Below, piece by piece: positions 1 through 6,471 of a stretch of 11,650 nt of DNA. Position 1 is the first letter of the stretch. Each line of letters begins with the position of its first letter. Source of the DNA: Pseudomonadota bacterium (lineage in GTDB: Bacteria > Pseudomonadota > Alphaproteobacteria > Sphingomonadales > SMXR01); the NCBI GenBank assembly GCA_022571175.1, contig JACZYI010000041.1, positions 1-11,650 of the forward strand, written 5' to 3'. The notes under the pieces were generated by a model. The model did not search any database. It was not told the DNA's origin and worked only from the letters and a program-made list of their open reading frames with translations. A program made the translations under genes and the position numbers.

Positions 1-1791
1 GCGGGAATCGGCCATAACCAGTTTGACCACATTGGCAAGGCGCACCCGGTCAATGGGATAGTCATTGATGTCTTTGCCGTAATTTGAATATTCAGTCTGG
101 TCTCCGCTCAGGTCCACATGAGCAGGCCCATCCAGAAGATCGAGAATATATTCACCCGTATCCCGGCCCGCAGCCTTGGCCAGTTCGTCGATGAAAGAAC
201 CGATGGCAAAACCATGATTGATATTGTTGACCGAACGAAACCAGCCAATCCTCACATAAGCCTGCGCTTCGCCATTTTCGCAACGGATATTGGGAATGTT
301 GTAGGGCATATCCACCATGCCAAGACCGAGTTCGCCGGTTGAACCCCGATTAATATCGGGCGCAAAGGTGGCCGATATGGAAGGAAATGCCACCCGGTGC
401 AACCAGGCAACGGGCCTGCCATTTTCATCAAGACCCGCTTTCAGATATTGAGCAGCACAAGCGTGATAATAGCCGTGGCGAATGTCATCTTCCCGGGTCC
501 AGGTCACCTTGACCGGGGCGCCAATCTGCTGGGAGAGAAGGGCCGCTTCCACGCCGTAATCGGGCTTGCCCTTGCGGCCAAACCCGCCACCGGCCAGTGT
601 CACATGCAAGGTCAATTGCGAAGGGTCTTCAAATCCAAGTGCTGCTGCAATGGTTCGCTGAGCGCCCTGCGGGCCCTGGGTTGGCATCCATATGGTTGCA
701 CTATCGGCTCGGACGTCTGCCACCGCTGCCGGCGGCTCCATGGGCGCATGCACAAGATGGGGCACCCAATAGCTGGCTTCCAGAATTTGTGCCGCGTCCG
801 AAAAAGCCGCGTCAACATCGCCCCGATTCCGGACCCTTTCACCAGATTTGGCGACTTCAGCCTCAAGGGTTTCCCGATAAGACTTGCTGTCATAGCCCGC
901 GTTAGGACCCCCTTCCCATTCAATCTCGAGAGCTGCAACAGCTTGTTTTGCAACCCAGGTGTTATTGGCAATAACCGCAATACCACCGATGCTGTTATAG
1001 CCGGGCGGCAAGCTGCCACCCGCCACTTCAACCACTTGCTCCACACCCGCAATAGCAAGGGCAGCATCGGCATTATAGGATTTGAACTTGCCACCCACCA
1101 CAGGCGAGCGCGCGATAACGGCATATTTCATGCCTTCCACCACCACATCGATGCCAAAAATTGCCTGGCCCTGAATAATATCTGCAAGGTCCACCGGGGC
1201 GATGTCAGTACCGATATAGCGATATTCCGCCCGTGTTTTTAAGCGAACATGGTCCGCGGCAGGGATATCAAGCTCCGCTGCCACCTGGGCCAATTCGCCG
1301 TAACCCAGGGTTCGTCCGGTGGCGGTATGAATAACCTGATGAAATTCGGCTTTGACCTCGCCGAGCGCTACGCCCCAAATCTGAGCTGCTGCCATTTCAA
1401 GCATGGTTCGGGCGGTAGCACCCGCAAGCCTCAGATTATCCCAGTTTTCACGGATAGCGCTGGAGCCACCAACGCCCTGGTCGCCAAGGCGTGCGTCCGG
1501 GCCTGCCTGGACGATTGAAACACGAGACCAGTCGGCCTCCATTTCATCTGCTATAATCATGGGCATGGCGGTGCGTGCGCCCTGCCCGATTTCGGGGCTC
1601 ATGGCTACAATTTCCACGTCGCCATTTGTGGCAATTTTCAAATAAAGATTAAGAGAATGAGTTTCGGTTGAGCCACCGACCAACTCGTCCATGGGGTTGG
1701 AACAGGAGACCAGCGGCACCGCCAGAACAAATCCGCCAGCGGCCATGCTTTTGATTACGCCGCGTCTGGAAAAATTGCTGATAGCGTTCAT
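1..1791 (-). CDS. Molybdopterin-binding large subunit of an IorB-like xanthine dehydrogenase-family oxidoreductase (3' end outside window)
   Basis: The minus-strand frame stays open from the ATG at 1791 to the window edge, giving 597 codons of a protein that is usually about 700-750 residues. It resembles the molybdenum-cofactor subunit of isoquinoline 1-oxidoreductase / aldehyde oxidase-type enzymes, which hydroxylate a heterocycle or aldehyde and pass electrons to a [2Fe-2S] partner. Visible marks are the glycine-rich cofactor motif GGGFGRK at residues 401-407, preceded by a TQGPQ stretch, and PEIGQG near residue 67. The N-terminus has S8-R9-R10-G-V-I-K14 followed by a hydrophobic run, a twin-arginine signal pattern, and then LVSC ending at Cys30, which reads as a lipobox. 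Export and lipid anchoring are inferences. The start overlaps the stop of the upstream [2Fe-2S] gene by four bases (ATGA), so the two are probably translationally coupled. The substrate cannot be told from sequence. The last part of the molybdopterin domain, including the usual catalytic Glu near the C-terminus, is not in the window. Confidence 0.9.
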   Translation of the reverse strand, partial: MNAISNFSRRGVIKSMAAGGFVLAVPLVSCSNPMDELVGGSTETHSLNLYLKIATNGDVEIVAMSPEIGQGARTAMPMIIADEMEADWSRVSIVQAGPDARLGDQGVGGSSAIRENWDNLRLAGATARTMLEMAAAQIWGVALGEVKAEFHQVIHTATGRTLGYGELAQVAAELDIPAADHVRLKTRAEYRYIGTDIAPVDLADIIQGQAIFGIDVVVEGMKYAVIARSPVVGGKFKSYNADAALAIAGVEQVVEVAGGSLPPGYNSIGGIAVIANNTWVAKQAVAALEIEWEGGPNAGYDSKSYRETLEAEVAKSGERVRNRGDVDAAFSDAAQILEASYWVPHLVHAPMEPPAAVADVRADSATIWMPTQGPQGAQRTIAAALGFEDPSQLTLHVTLAGGGFGRKGKPDYGVEAALLSQQIGAPVKVTWTREDDIRHGYYHACAAQYLKAGLDENGRPVAWLHRVAFPSISATFAPDINRGSTGELGLGMVDMPYNIPNIRCENGEAQAYVRIGWFRSVNNINHGFAIGSFIDELAKAAGRDTGEYILDLLDGPAHVDLSGDQTEYSNYGKDINDYPIDRVRLANVVKLVMADSR

Positions 1792-2243
1792 GAGGCACCC
1801 TCCGAGGCTGTCTTGATCGCAGCCTTGATGCGCTGATAGGTGCCACAGCGGCAAATATTGCCCCACATGGCTTCATTAATCTCATGGTCACTGGGAGAAG
1901 GATTTTCCGCCAACAAAGAAGCCGCCTGCATGATCTGGCCGGACTGGCAGTATCCGCACTGGGGAACATTATGTTTCGTCCAGGCTTTCTGCAGGGGATG
2001 GTCACCATTTTCACTGAGGCCCTCAATGGTCGTTATATGCTGACCTTCAGCATCAGACATGGGTGTAATACAGGACCGTATGGCAGTGCCATTCAGATGG
2101 ATGGTACAGGCACCACAGAGACCGGCCCCACAACCAAATTTTGTGCCCGTTAATCCGGCCTCATCCCTGAGGAACCACAAAAGCGGCATGTCCGGATCAC
2201 CATCAAAAACGCGTTCCGCACCGTTGACTTTAAGTTTAATCAT
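1788..2243 (-). CDS. [2Fe-2S] ferredoxin-type small subunit, IorA-like
   Basis: This 151-residue protein is the iron-sulfur subunit of the same molybdenum hydroxylase, carrying electrons away from the molybdenum site. All eight expected cysteines are present. C38, C43, C46 and C58 form the plant-ferredoxin-type N-terminal cluster (GCGAGLCGAC). C96, C99, C131 and C133 (QCGYCQ and ICRCGTY) form the helical C-terminal cluster typical of xanthine dehydrogenase and IorA proteins. Length is normal for the family. There is no signal peptide, so if the large subunit is exported by Tat this subunit would travel folded with it; that is an inference. A GGGA Shine-Dalgarno lies five bases before the ATG. 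It is the first gene of the minus-strand operon and is divergent from modA. Confidence 0.93.
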   Translation of the reverse strand: MIKLKVNGAERVFDGDPDMPLLWFLRDEAGLTGTKFGCGAGLCGACTIHLNGTAIRSCITPMSDAEGQHITTIEGLSENGDHPLQKAWTKHNVPQCGYCQSGQIMQAASLLAENPSPSDHEINEAMWGNICRCGTYQRIKAAIKTASEGAS

Positions 2244-2439
2244 GATTTTCCCAAGCCCCTTCCCGTATCGCTATACTGTACACCAACCGGACCCCAGCGT
2301 CTCGCCATTGGGCGCATTTATCGGTCAATTCATCGAAAAACCAGGCCAAACCACAAGTCTGCCGCTCCTTTTGGATAGAATCGACAAGGAAAATGGTTCA
2401 GACTGCCCCCTTGATACATCATCAAAGCGAAAGCCATTT
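2244..2439. promoter_or_regulatory. Divergent intergenic control region between iorA-like gene and modA
   Basis: This 196-base gap must hold promoters for both directions. On the plus strand TATACT at 2272-2277 is a fair -10 box, with TTCCCA at 2248-2253 as a weak -35 (18-base spacer); this would leave a long leader of about 155 bases before modA. The sequence ATCGCTATA at 2267-2275 resembles one arm of the ModE molybdate-repressor box (ATCG-TATATA type), but I do not find a convincing second arm. Regulation by molybdate is plausible from the flanking genes, not demonstrated. I see no hairpin resembling a molybdenum-cofactor riboswitch. Confidence 0.35.
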
Positions 2440-3267
2440 ATGTCAACTCTCCGACCATATTTGTACCGGCTACTTGGTGCCTGTGTTTTGCTTTTTTACG
2501 GAATCACGTCGGTACAGGCGGGAAAGACAGGGCAAGAAGATCAGGAAATTTCGCTGCCACGTGCTTGCAAGGGAGTGGACCAGATTACAATTTTTGCCGC
2601 AACCAGCATGGGTCCGGCGCTCGAAGCCTTAAATCAACTGCTGGCAGAAAGCGATGGTCCCAAGCTTCGTATCTCGCTGGCGTCCTCATCGGTTCTGGCC
2701 CGGCAGATTGCAAAGGGAGCGCCAGCTGATATTTATCTCACCGCTGATGAGCAATGGAATGAGCATCTCAAGGACAGCGGGATGCTCAGAGAGGACGCCC
2801 CGATTGCGTTTGCCCGGAACAGACTGGTTCTGGCATTTAGCAATGATCGCTCTCATGAAACACATAATCTTGTCGAACTTCTGCAAGACCCGGACATCAT
2901 TCGCATTGCCACCGGAGACCCGGACAATGTTCCGCTTGGGCAATATGCAGTTGAGATGCTCCTTGCTCTTAACCTATGGGATGAAACCAGGGGCAAATTA
3001 CTGCCCGCTCTTGATGCCCGTGCTGCTCTTCTCTTTTTGGAAGCAGGGGCCGCAGAGGCCGCCATTCTCTACGCCAGTGATGCGGCAGGAAGTGACAGGA
3101 TCGGGACGATATTTCCGGTTCACCAGAATCTTTACAGCCCTATAAATTACTGGGTTTTAGCCCCGAAAAATGGCAACCTTGTCCCCTATACGTGTGGTGT
3201 TGAGGTTTTGCTTGGATCGTCATTCGCAAAAATTTTAAGCCTTTACAGCTTTTATCCCCCTTCCTAA
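2440..3267 (+). CDS. modA: Periplasmic molybdate-binding protein ModA
   Basis: The product (275 residues) is the substrate-binding component that captures molybdate or tungstate for an ABC importer. Family landmarks are IFAATSMGPALEAL (residues 51-64), SSSVLARQIAKGAPADIYLTA (near 82-102), GDPDNVPLGQYA (159-170), DARAALLFLEAG (192-203) and ILYASDA (209-215). Together these line up along the whole ModA fold, including the oxyanion-binding Ser and Tyr-x-Ser-Asp positions. I chose the ATG at 2440 because it begins a good Sec signal peptide, with a basic N-terminus, a hydrophobic core and VQA cleavage near residue 27; the frame extends upstream but there overlaps the opposite-strand iorA-like gene. 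The Shine-Dalgarno is weak. No modB or modC follows, so the permease and ATPase must be elsewhere if it works in transport. The C-terminal 45 residues match the family less well. Confidence 0.9.
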   Translation: MSTLRPYLYRLLGACVLLFYGITSVQAGKTGQEDQEISLPRACKGVDQITIFAATSMGPALEALNQLLAESDGPKLRISLASSSVLARQIAKGAPADIYLTADEQWNEHLKDSGMLREDAPIAFARNRLVLAFSNDRSHETHNLVELLQDPDIIRIATGDPDNVPLGQYAVEMLLALNLWDETRGKLLPALDARAALLFLEAGAAEAAILYASDAAGSDRIGTIFPVHQNLYSPINYWVLAPKNGNLVPYTCGVEVLLGSSFAKILSLYSFYPPS

Positions 3268-3373
3268 CTGTTCCTATTTGATACATAAAATGCCCCATTA
3301 TAGTACATTTGTGTGGTTTTTTTCCCACTTCCAAACTATATGCTGATAAAAAATGGCTTGTATGAACCGTTTA

Positions 3374-3403
3374 TTGCAAGTTGGCATCCTATTTGCGTAT
3401 AGA
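3374..3403 (+). promoter_or_regulatory. Promoter of the small transcription unit; sigma-54-like -24/-12 or overlapping sigma-70 type
   Basis: The segment TTGGCATCCTATTTGC (3381-3396) has GG and GC exactly ten bases apart and matches the sigma-54 pattern YTGGCA-N6-TTGC apart from two positions after TGGCA; the base after TTGC is G rather than A/T. It would start transcription near 3408. A housekeeping reading also fits: TTGCAA (3374-3379), an 18-base spacer and TATAGA (3398-3403), starting near 3410. Both predict nearly the same start, so a promoter here is more secure than its sigma factor. Confidence 0.5.
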
Positions 3404-3434
3404 GAGACTGTTATCAAGGAGATATTAGGAATTA

Positions 3435-3494
3435 ATGGATCTAGGTAGCACTGTTGATCTCGAGTTTCATCTCCTTAATCTATCACATTCGTAA
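3435..3494 (+). CDS. Possible 19-residue peptide ORF, unknown function
   Basis: The ORF reads MDLGSTVDLEFHLLNLSHS. AGGA at 3427-3430 lies four bases before the ATG and AAGGAG at 3416-3421 lies thirteen bases before it, so translation is possible but neither spacing is ideal. The stop falls ten bases before the terminator stem. No signal peptide, membrane segment or attenuator-type run of one amino acid is seen. It could be a real small protein, a leader peptide or chance; I do not recognise it. Confidence 0.25.
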   Translation: MDLGSTVDLEFHLLNLSHS

Positions 3495-3504
3495 CTCGAT
3501 ACCT

Positions 3505-3537
3505 GAAAGGCGGGTCCCCCAACCCGCCTTTCTCTTT
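3505..3537 (+). terminator. Rho-independent terminator
   Basis: GAAAGGCGGGT (3505-3515) pairs perfectly with ACCCGCCTTTC (3522-3532), an 11-base stem with a six-base loop, followed by the T-rich tail TCTTT. It ends the small transcript and separates it from the MBL hydrolase gene 60 bases downstream. Read from the other strand it lacks a T-tract, which fixes the direction. Confidence 0.75.
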
Positions 3538-3564
3538 GGCATTTTGCTCATTTTCCGCTATGGA
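3536..3564 (+). promoter_or_regulatory. Candidate promoter of the MBL hydrolase gene
   Basis: TTGGCA (3536-3541) matches the -35 consensus at five of six bases and is followed after 17 bases by TATGGA (3559-3564), a moderate -10. It begins in the tail of the preceding terminator, as expected when a new unit starts there, and would give a leader of about 25 bases. Confidence 0.4.
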
Positions 3565-3596
3565 TTTTCTAAGGATTAACTGCGGGAACTTCCTTT

Positions 3597-4499
3597 ATGT
3601 CAATGGCCACAAAAGATCATGCAACTGCCAACGCTGGCGAAGTTTCAGGGCTGTCCAACCTTGTCCGTCGTCTTTTTGCCCCCAACCCGTCGCCCTATAC
3701 CTATACCGGCACCGGTAGTTTTCTGGTGGGGCATGACAGTATTGCGGTGATTGATCCAGGCCCCGCCATATCAACACATGTGGATAATCTGGGAGCTGCA
3801 GCGTGCAACGGCTCCATTACCCATATTTTTGTCACCCATACCCATGTGGATCATTCCCCTGCTGCTGTATTGCTGAAGGAAAAGACCGGGGCGACAATTT
3901 ATGGTTTTGGTCCGCACGGGCGCAGCAATGATGCTGAGGATGAAGACACTTTCGTTGAGGAAGGTGTGGATCTGAAATTCGAGCCGGATATTCACATTGC
4001 CGATGGCGAGATTGTAAAAACCGGGGAATGGACCATCCAGGCACTCCACACGCCGGGACATACTTCAAATCACATGTGTTTTGTTTTGAGAGAAGAAAAA
4101 TGTGTTTTCACCGGAGACCATGTGATGGGGTGGGCCACCTCGGTGATCTCGCCCCCGGACGGCAATATGGCTGATTATATGCATAGCCTTGAAAGGCTGA
4201 TGGCTCGTGATGATATCATTTACCGTCCAACCCACGGCCCGGCCATTGAAAACCCCCAGGACCATGTGGTCAGCCTGATTAAACAACGAAAGGAGCGTGA
4301 AGCGCTTATTATGGCGGCGGTCAAGGATGGAAAAACCTCACTTCCGGACATAACCACCAGCGCTTATGCCTCTGTGCCCAAAGGATTGCACCGGGCTGCG
4401 GCGCGCTCGGCCCTGGCGCACCTGATCTTTTTGACTGAAAAAGGCCAGATCACCATGAAGGGGCATGGCGCAAATGCTTTTTTTACACCGCACGCTTAA
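3597..4499 (+). CDS. MBL-fold metallo-hydrolase, LACTB2/GloB-like with C-terminal winged helix
   Basis: This 300-residue, probably cytoplasmic protein has the complete metal-binding set of the metallo-beta-lactamase superfamily: H81-x-H83-x-D85-H86 in THTHVDH, H155 in PGHTSNH, D174 in TGDHVMG and H213 in PTHGP. These bind two metal ions, usually zinc, and activate a water for hydrolysis. Residues about 225-285 (from QRKEREALI to LTEKGQI) look like the small winged-helix domain found at the end of LACTB2-type proteins, which in animals are endoribonucleases; bacterial members are often simply called MBL-fold hydrolases and the substrate here is unknown. A glyoxalase II role is possible but the C-terminal domain argues against it. 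The start at 3597 has a weak Shine-Dalgarno and the next ATG at 3603 is an alternative. Confidence 0.9.
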   Translation: MSMATKDHATANAGEVSGLSNLVRRLFAPNPSPYTYTGTGSFLVGHDSIAVIDPGPAISTHVDNLGAAACNGSITHIFVTHTHVDHSPAAVLLKEKTGATIYGFGPHGRSNDAEDEDTFVEEGVDLKFEPDIHIADGEIVKTGEWTIQALHTPGHTSNHMCFVLREEKCVFTGDHVMGWATSVISPPDGNMADYMHSLERLMARDDIIYRPTHGPAIENPQDHVVSLIKQRKEREALIMAAVKDGKTSLPDITTSAYASVPKGLHRAAARSALAHLIFLTEKGQITMKGHGANAFFTPHA

Positions 4500-4506
4500 A
4501 ATCTGA

Positions 4507-4530
4507 TTCATATTGATTATATAATATGAA
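4507..4530 (+). promoter_or_regulatory. nadA promoter -10 box overlapped by a palindromic operator candidate
   Basis: TTCATATT (4507-4514) and AATATGAA (4523-4530) form a perfect eight-base inverted repeat around an eight-base centre. A perfect consensus -10 TATAAT lies inside it at 4520-4525; the -35 region is poor (TTAAAA, near 4497). A dimeric repressor bound here would block polymerase, so this is a plausible operator. Alphaproteobacterial de novo NAD genes are known to be controlled by dedicated NAD-sensing repressors such as NadQ, but I cannot confirm that this matches such a motif. Confidence 0.4.
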
Positions 4531-4545
4531 GATCGTAAACCGCTC

Positions 4546-4587
4546 TGGTTCCCCTTGCGGAACCAAGATCAGTTAGTTATGGAACCA
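4546..4587 (+). promoter_or_regulatory. nadA leader hairpin with two alternative partners
   Basis: TGGTTCC (4546-4552) can pair with GGAACCA at 4559-4565, giving a tight seven-base stem with a six-base loop, or with a second GGAACCA at 4581-4587. The second copy spans the ribosome-binding position of nadA, whose ATG is at 4593. The two pairings exclude each other, so the leader could open or close the start site. There is no T-run, so it is not a simple terminator. This is an inference from sequence alone. Confidence 0.3.
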
Positions 4588-4592
4588 TCACG

Positions 4593-5618
4593 ATGGCCGA
4601 ACTTGCATATGCTTTTGAAGGAACACCCATACCCCCGGGAGCGGTAGACCCGTCCCTGGATATGCTGGCTGAAATTACCCGACTGAAAAAGGAACAGAAT
4701 GCTGTCATTCTGGCCCATTACTATCAGACTCCGGAAATTCAGGATATTGCCGATTTCGTCGGAGATTCCCTCGATTTGTCACGCAAAGCAGCCGCCACTG
4801 ATGCAGATGTGATTGCTTTTTGTGGCGTGAGATTTATGGCTGAGGTGGCCAAAATCATGAGCCCCGGAAAAAAAGTGGTGGTGCCGGACATGAAAGCGGG
4901 CTGCAGCCTGGAAGATAGCTGTCCACCAGAAAAATTTGCTGCCTTCAGGCGCGCCCATCCCGACCATATTTCGCTCACCTATGTGAATTGCTCGGCCGCA
5001 GTGAAAGCGCACTCGGACATAATCGTGACCTCATCAAATGCCGAAGCCATTATCCGGCAAATTCCGAAAGACCAGAAAATATTATTCGCCCCGGATCGTC
5101 ACCTGGGCGCTTATCTCTCTAAAATAACCGGACGCAATATGCTGCTCTGGGAAGGAGCCTGCATCGTGCATGAACAATTTTCCGAGCGCGAGCTTATCAA
5201 GCTGATGGCTCGCCATCCCGGTGCCCCGGTTGTGGCCCACCCGGAATGTCCGGCTCAAATCCTGGATTATGCAGACCATGTGGGATCAACCTCTTCGATT
5301 TTGAAATACACCGAGAGCCATAGCGCCAGAACCTTCATTATTGCCACCGAACCCCATATCATGCACCAGATGCAGAAAGAGTCTCCCGAGAAAACCTTCA
5401 TCGGTGCTCCCGGTGCGGATGGAAACTGCAATTGTAACATTTGCCCCTTCATGGGACTGAACAGCATTGAAAAACTCTATTTGGCGCTTCGTGACCTGAC
5501 GCCTGAAATCACAGTGGATGAATTGACCCGAGTGCGCGCCTTGAAGCCACTGAAACGGATGATGGACATGTCTCCAAAATCCATGGCGGTCGGGGACATC
5601 TCGACGATCGCACGCTAA
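4593..5618 (+). CDS. nadA: Quinolinate synthase
   Basis: NadA condenses iminoaspartate with dihydroxyacetone phosphate to quinolinate, the second step of de novo NAD synthesis, using a [4Fe-4S] cluster in the cytoplasm. The 341-residue protein has family motifs LAHYYQTPEIQD (40-51), VGDSLDLS (56-63), FCGVRFMAE (76-84), PDRHLG (167-172) and HPECP (216-220). The likely cluster ligands are C104 in KAGCSL, C190 in EGACIVHE and C284 in the terminal CNCNICP segment, each in the place expected for the bacterial enzyme. Length is normal. The Shine-Dalgarno is weak (GGA nine bases before the ATG), and the leader has possible transcriptional and translational control elements. nadC follows after seven bases, so the two form an operon. 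The iminoaspartate-producing enzyme is not beside it. Confidence 0.97.
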   Translation: MAELAYAFEGTPIPPGAVDPSLDMLAEITRLKKEQNAVILAHYYQTPEIQDIADFVGDSLDLSRKAAATDADVIAFCGVRFMAEVAKIMSPGKKVVVPDMKAGCSLEDSCPPEKFAAFRRAHPDHISLTYVNCSAAVKAHSDIIVTSSNAEAIIRQIPKDQKILFAPDRHLGAYLSKITGRNMLLWEGACIVHEQFSERELIKLMARHPGAPVVAHPECPAQILDYADHVGSTSSILKYTESHSARTFIIATEPHIMHQMQKESPEKTFIGAPGADGNCNCNICPFMGLNSIEKLYLALRDLTPEITVDELTRVRALKPLKRMMDMSPKSMAVGDISTIAR

Positions 5619-5625
5619 TCATCCT

Positions 5626-6459
5626 ATGCCCTTGCCACATAATGACCTGGAACGGCTAATCGATCTTTGGATTGAGGAGGATTTGGGCTCGGGCGATGTC
5701 ACTTCGCAAGCACTGATTGGCGAGCGAGACGTTCTCTCCGCCAATTTGAACGCGCGGCAAGAGCTGGTGATCGCGGGTCTTTCCATAGCGGCGCTAGTAT
5801 TTACCAAGCTGGATCCGGGGGCCGTCTGCAAAATTCTCATGGAAGACGGAAAGTCCGCCACTGCCGGAGACTGTTTGATGCGGGTTCAGGGAAATGCCCG
5901 AGCCTTGCTGGCAGCCGAGCGCACGGCCCTCAACATCCTTCAGCATTTATCGGGCATCGCCACACTTACCCGCAGCTATGTGAAAGCGATTGAGGGCACA
6001 GATACAGTGCTGCTGGACACGCGCAAAACCACGCCGGGACTGCGCTTGCTGGAAAAACATGCAACTCTGATGGGGGGCGCTCAAAATCATCGCATGGGGC
6101 TTTATGATGCCATCCTGATTAAAGACAATCATCTGGCTGTTGCTGGCACTATAGAAGACGCCATCAAGGCAGCGCGGCTTGCCGGCTTTGAAAAAATCGA
6201 AGTGGAGTGCGATACCCTCGATAAGTGGAAGGACGCGATTGCCGCCAATGCCAGTCATCTTTTGCTGGACAACATGTCTCTGGATAAACTCGCCGAAGCG
6301 GTCGCCATCTCCAATGGCCGGGCCAGGCTCGAAGCTTCGGGTGGCGTCACGCTTGAGACCATTCACGACATTGCAAAGACCGGCGTTGACTATATCTCGG
6401 TCGGACGTATTACCCAATCGGCCCCTGCCGTGGATATTGGCATGGATTATCCGGACTGA
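5626..6459 (+). CDS. nadC: Nicotinate-nucleotide pyrophosphorylase (carboxylating)
   Basis: NadC converts quinolinate and PRPP into nicotinate mononucleotide with release of CO2, the step after NadA. The 277-residue sequence shows EEDLGSGDVTS (17-27), the dimer-interface/active-site RTALNILQHLSGIAT (99-113), the basic quinolinate-binding motif DTRKTTPGLR (131-140), LMGGAQNHRMGLYD near 148-161, and IKDNH (165-169) with VECD (193-196) and EASGG (236-240). These are the positions of the conserved active-site Arg, Lys, His, Glu and Asp residues. The start lies seven bases after the nadA stop with little Shine-Dalgarno, suggesting reinitiation from nadA translation. The gene ends 12 bases from the end of the convergent PhzF-family gene. 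Confidence 0.97.
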   Translation: MPLPHNDLERLIDLWIEEDLGSGDVTSQALIGERDVLSANLNARQELVIAGLSIAALVFTKLDPGAVCKILMEDGKSATAGDCLMRVQGNARALLAAERTALNILQHLSGIATLTRSYVKAIEGTDTVLLDTRKTTPGLRLLEKHATLMGGAQNHRMGLYDAILIKDNHLAVAGTIEDAIKAARLAGFEKIEVECDTLDKWKDAIAANASHLLLDNMSLDKLAEAVAISNGRARLEASGGVTLETIHDIAKTGVDYISVGRITQSAPAVDIGMDYPD

Positions 6460-6471
6460 GATGAAATGAAT

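Larger units (their letters stand above)
3408..3537 (+). ncRNA. Candidate small RNA or leader transcript (about 130 nt)
   Basis: A promoter at 3374-3403 and a strong terminator at 3505-3537 define a short independent transcript. Inside it AAGGAGAT (3416-3423) and ATCTCCTT (3469-3476) are perfect complements eight bases long, 45 bases apart. The first contains a Shine-Dalgarno sequence and the second an anti-Shine-Dalgarno, so the RNA could fold on itself or offer the CUCCUU segment to other mRNAs, as many trans-acting small RNAs do. It also contains a 19-codon ORF, so it may be a small mRNA. I do not recognise it as a known family. Confidence 0.4.
3268..3596. other. Gene-poor stretch between modA and the MBL hydrolase
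   Basis: The first 106 bases after modA (3268-3373) are AT-rich with no clear feature; a run of seven T at 3317-3323 has only a weak flanking hairpin and is not a convincing modA terminator. The rest holds, in order, a promoter, a short ORF or small RNA, a terminator and a second promoter, each listed separately. Confidence 0.6.

Noticed and set aside
397..1242. A 281-codon plus-strand ORF starting with MQPGNGPAIF
   Set aside because: It lies opposite the molybdopterin subunit gene, whose minus-strand frame is continuous and carries clear family motifs. The plus-strand product resembles nothing and is rich in His, Cys and Arg, as expected from an antisense frame.
2059..2439. An N-terminal extension of modA back to 2059
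   Set aside because: It would run over the opposite-strand [2Fe-2S] gene and hide the clear signal peptide that begins at 2440.
3317..3331. T-run followed by CCCAC as a modA terminator
   Set aside because: The flanking GTGTGG pairs only imperfectly and the T-run sits in the loop rather than after a stem.
3536..3548. A second sigma-54-like site, TTGGCATTTTGC
   Set aside because: GG and GC are six bases apart instead of ten, so the geometry is wrong; the sequence fits a normal -35 box better.
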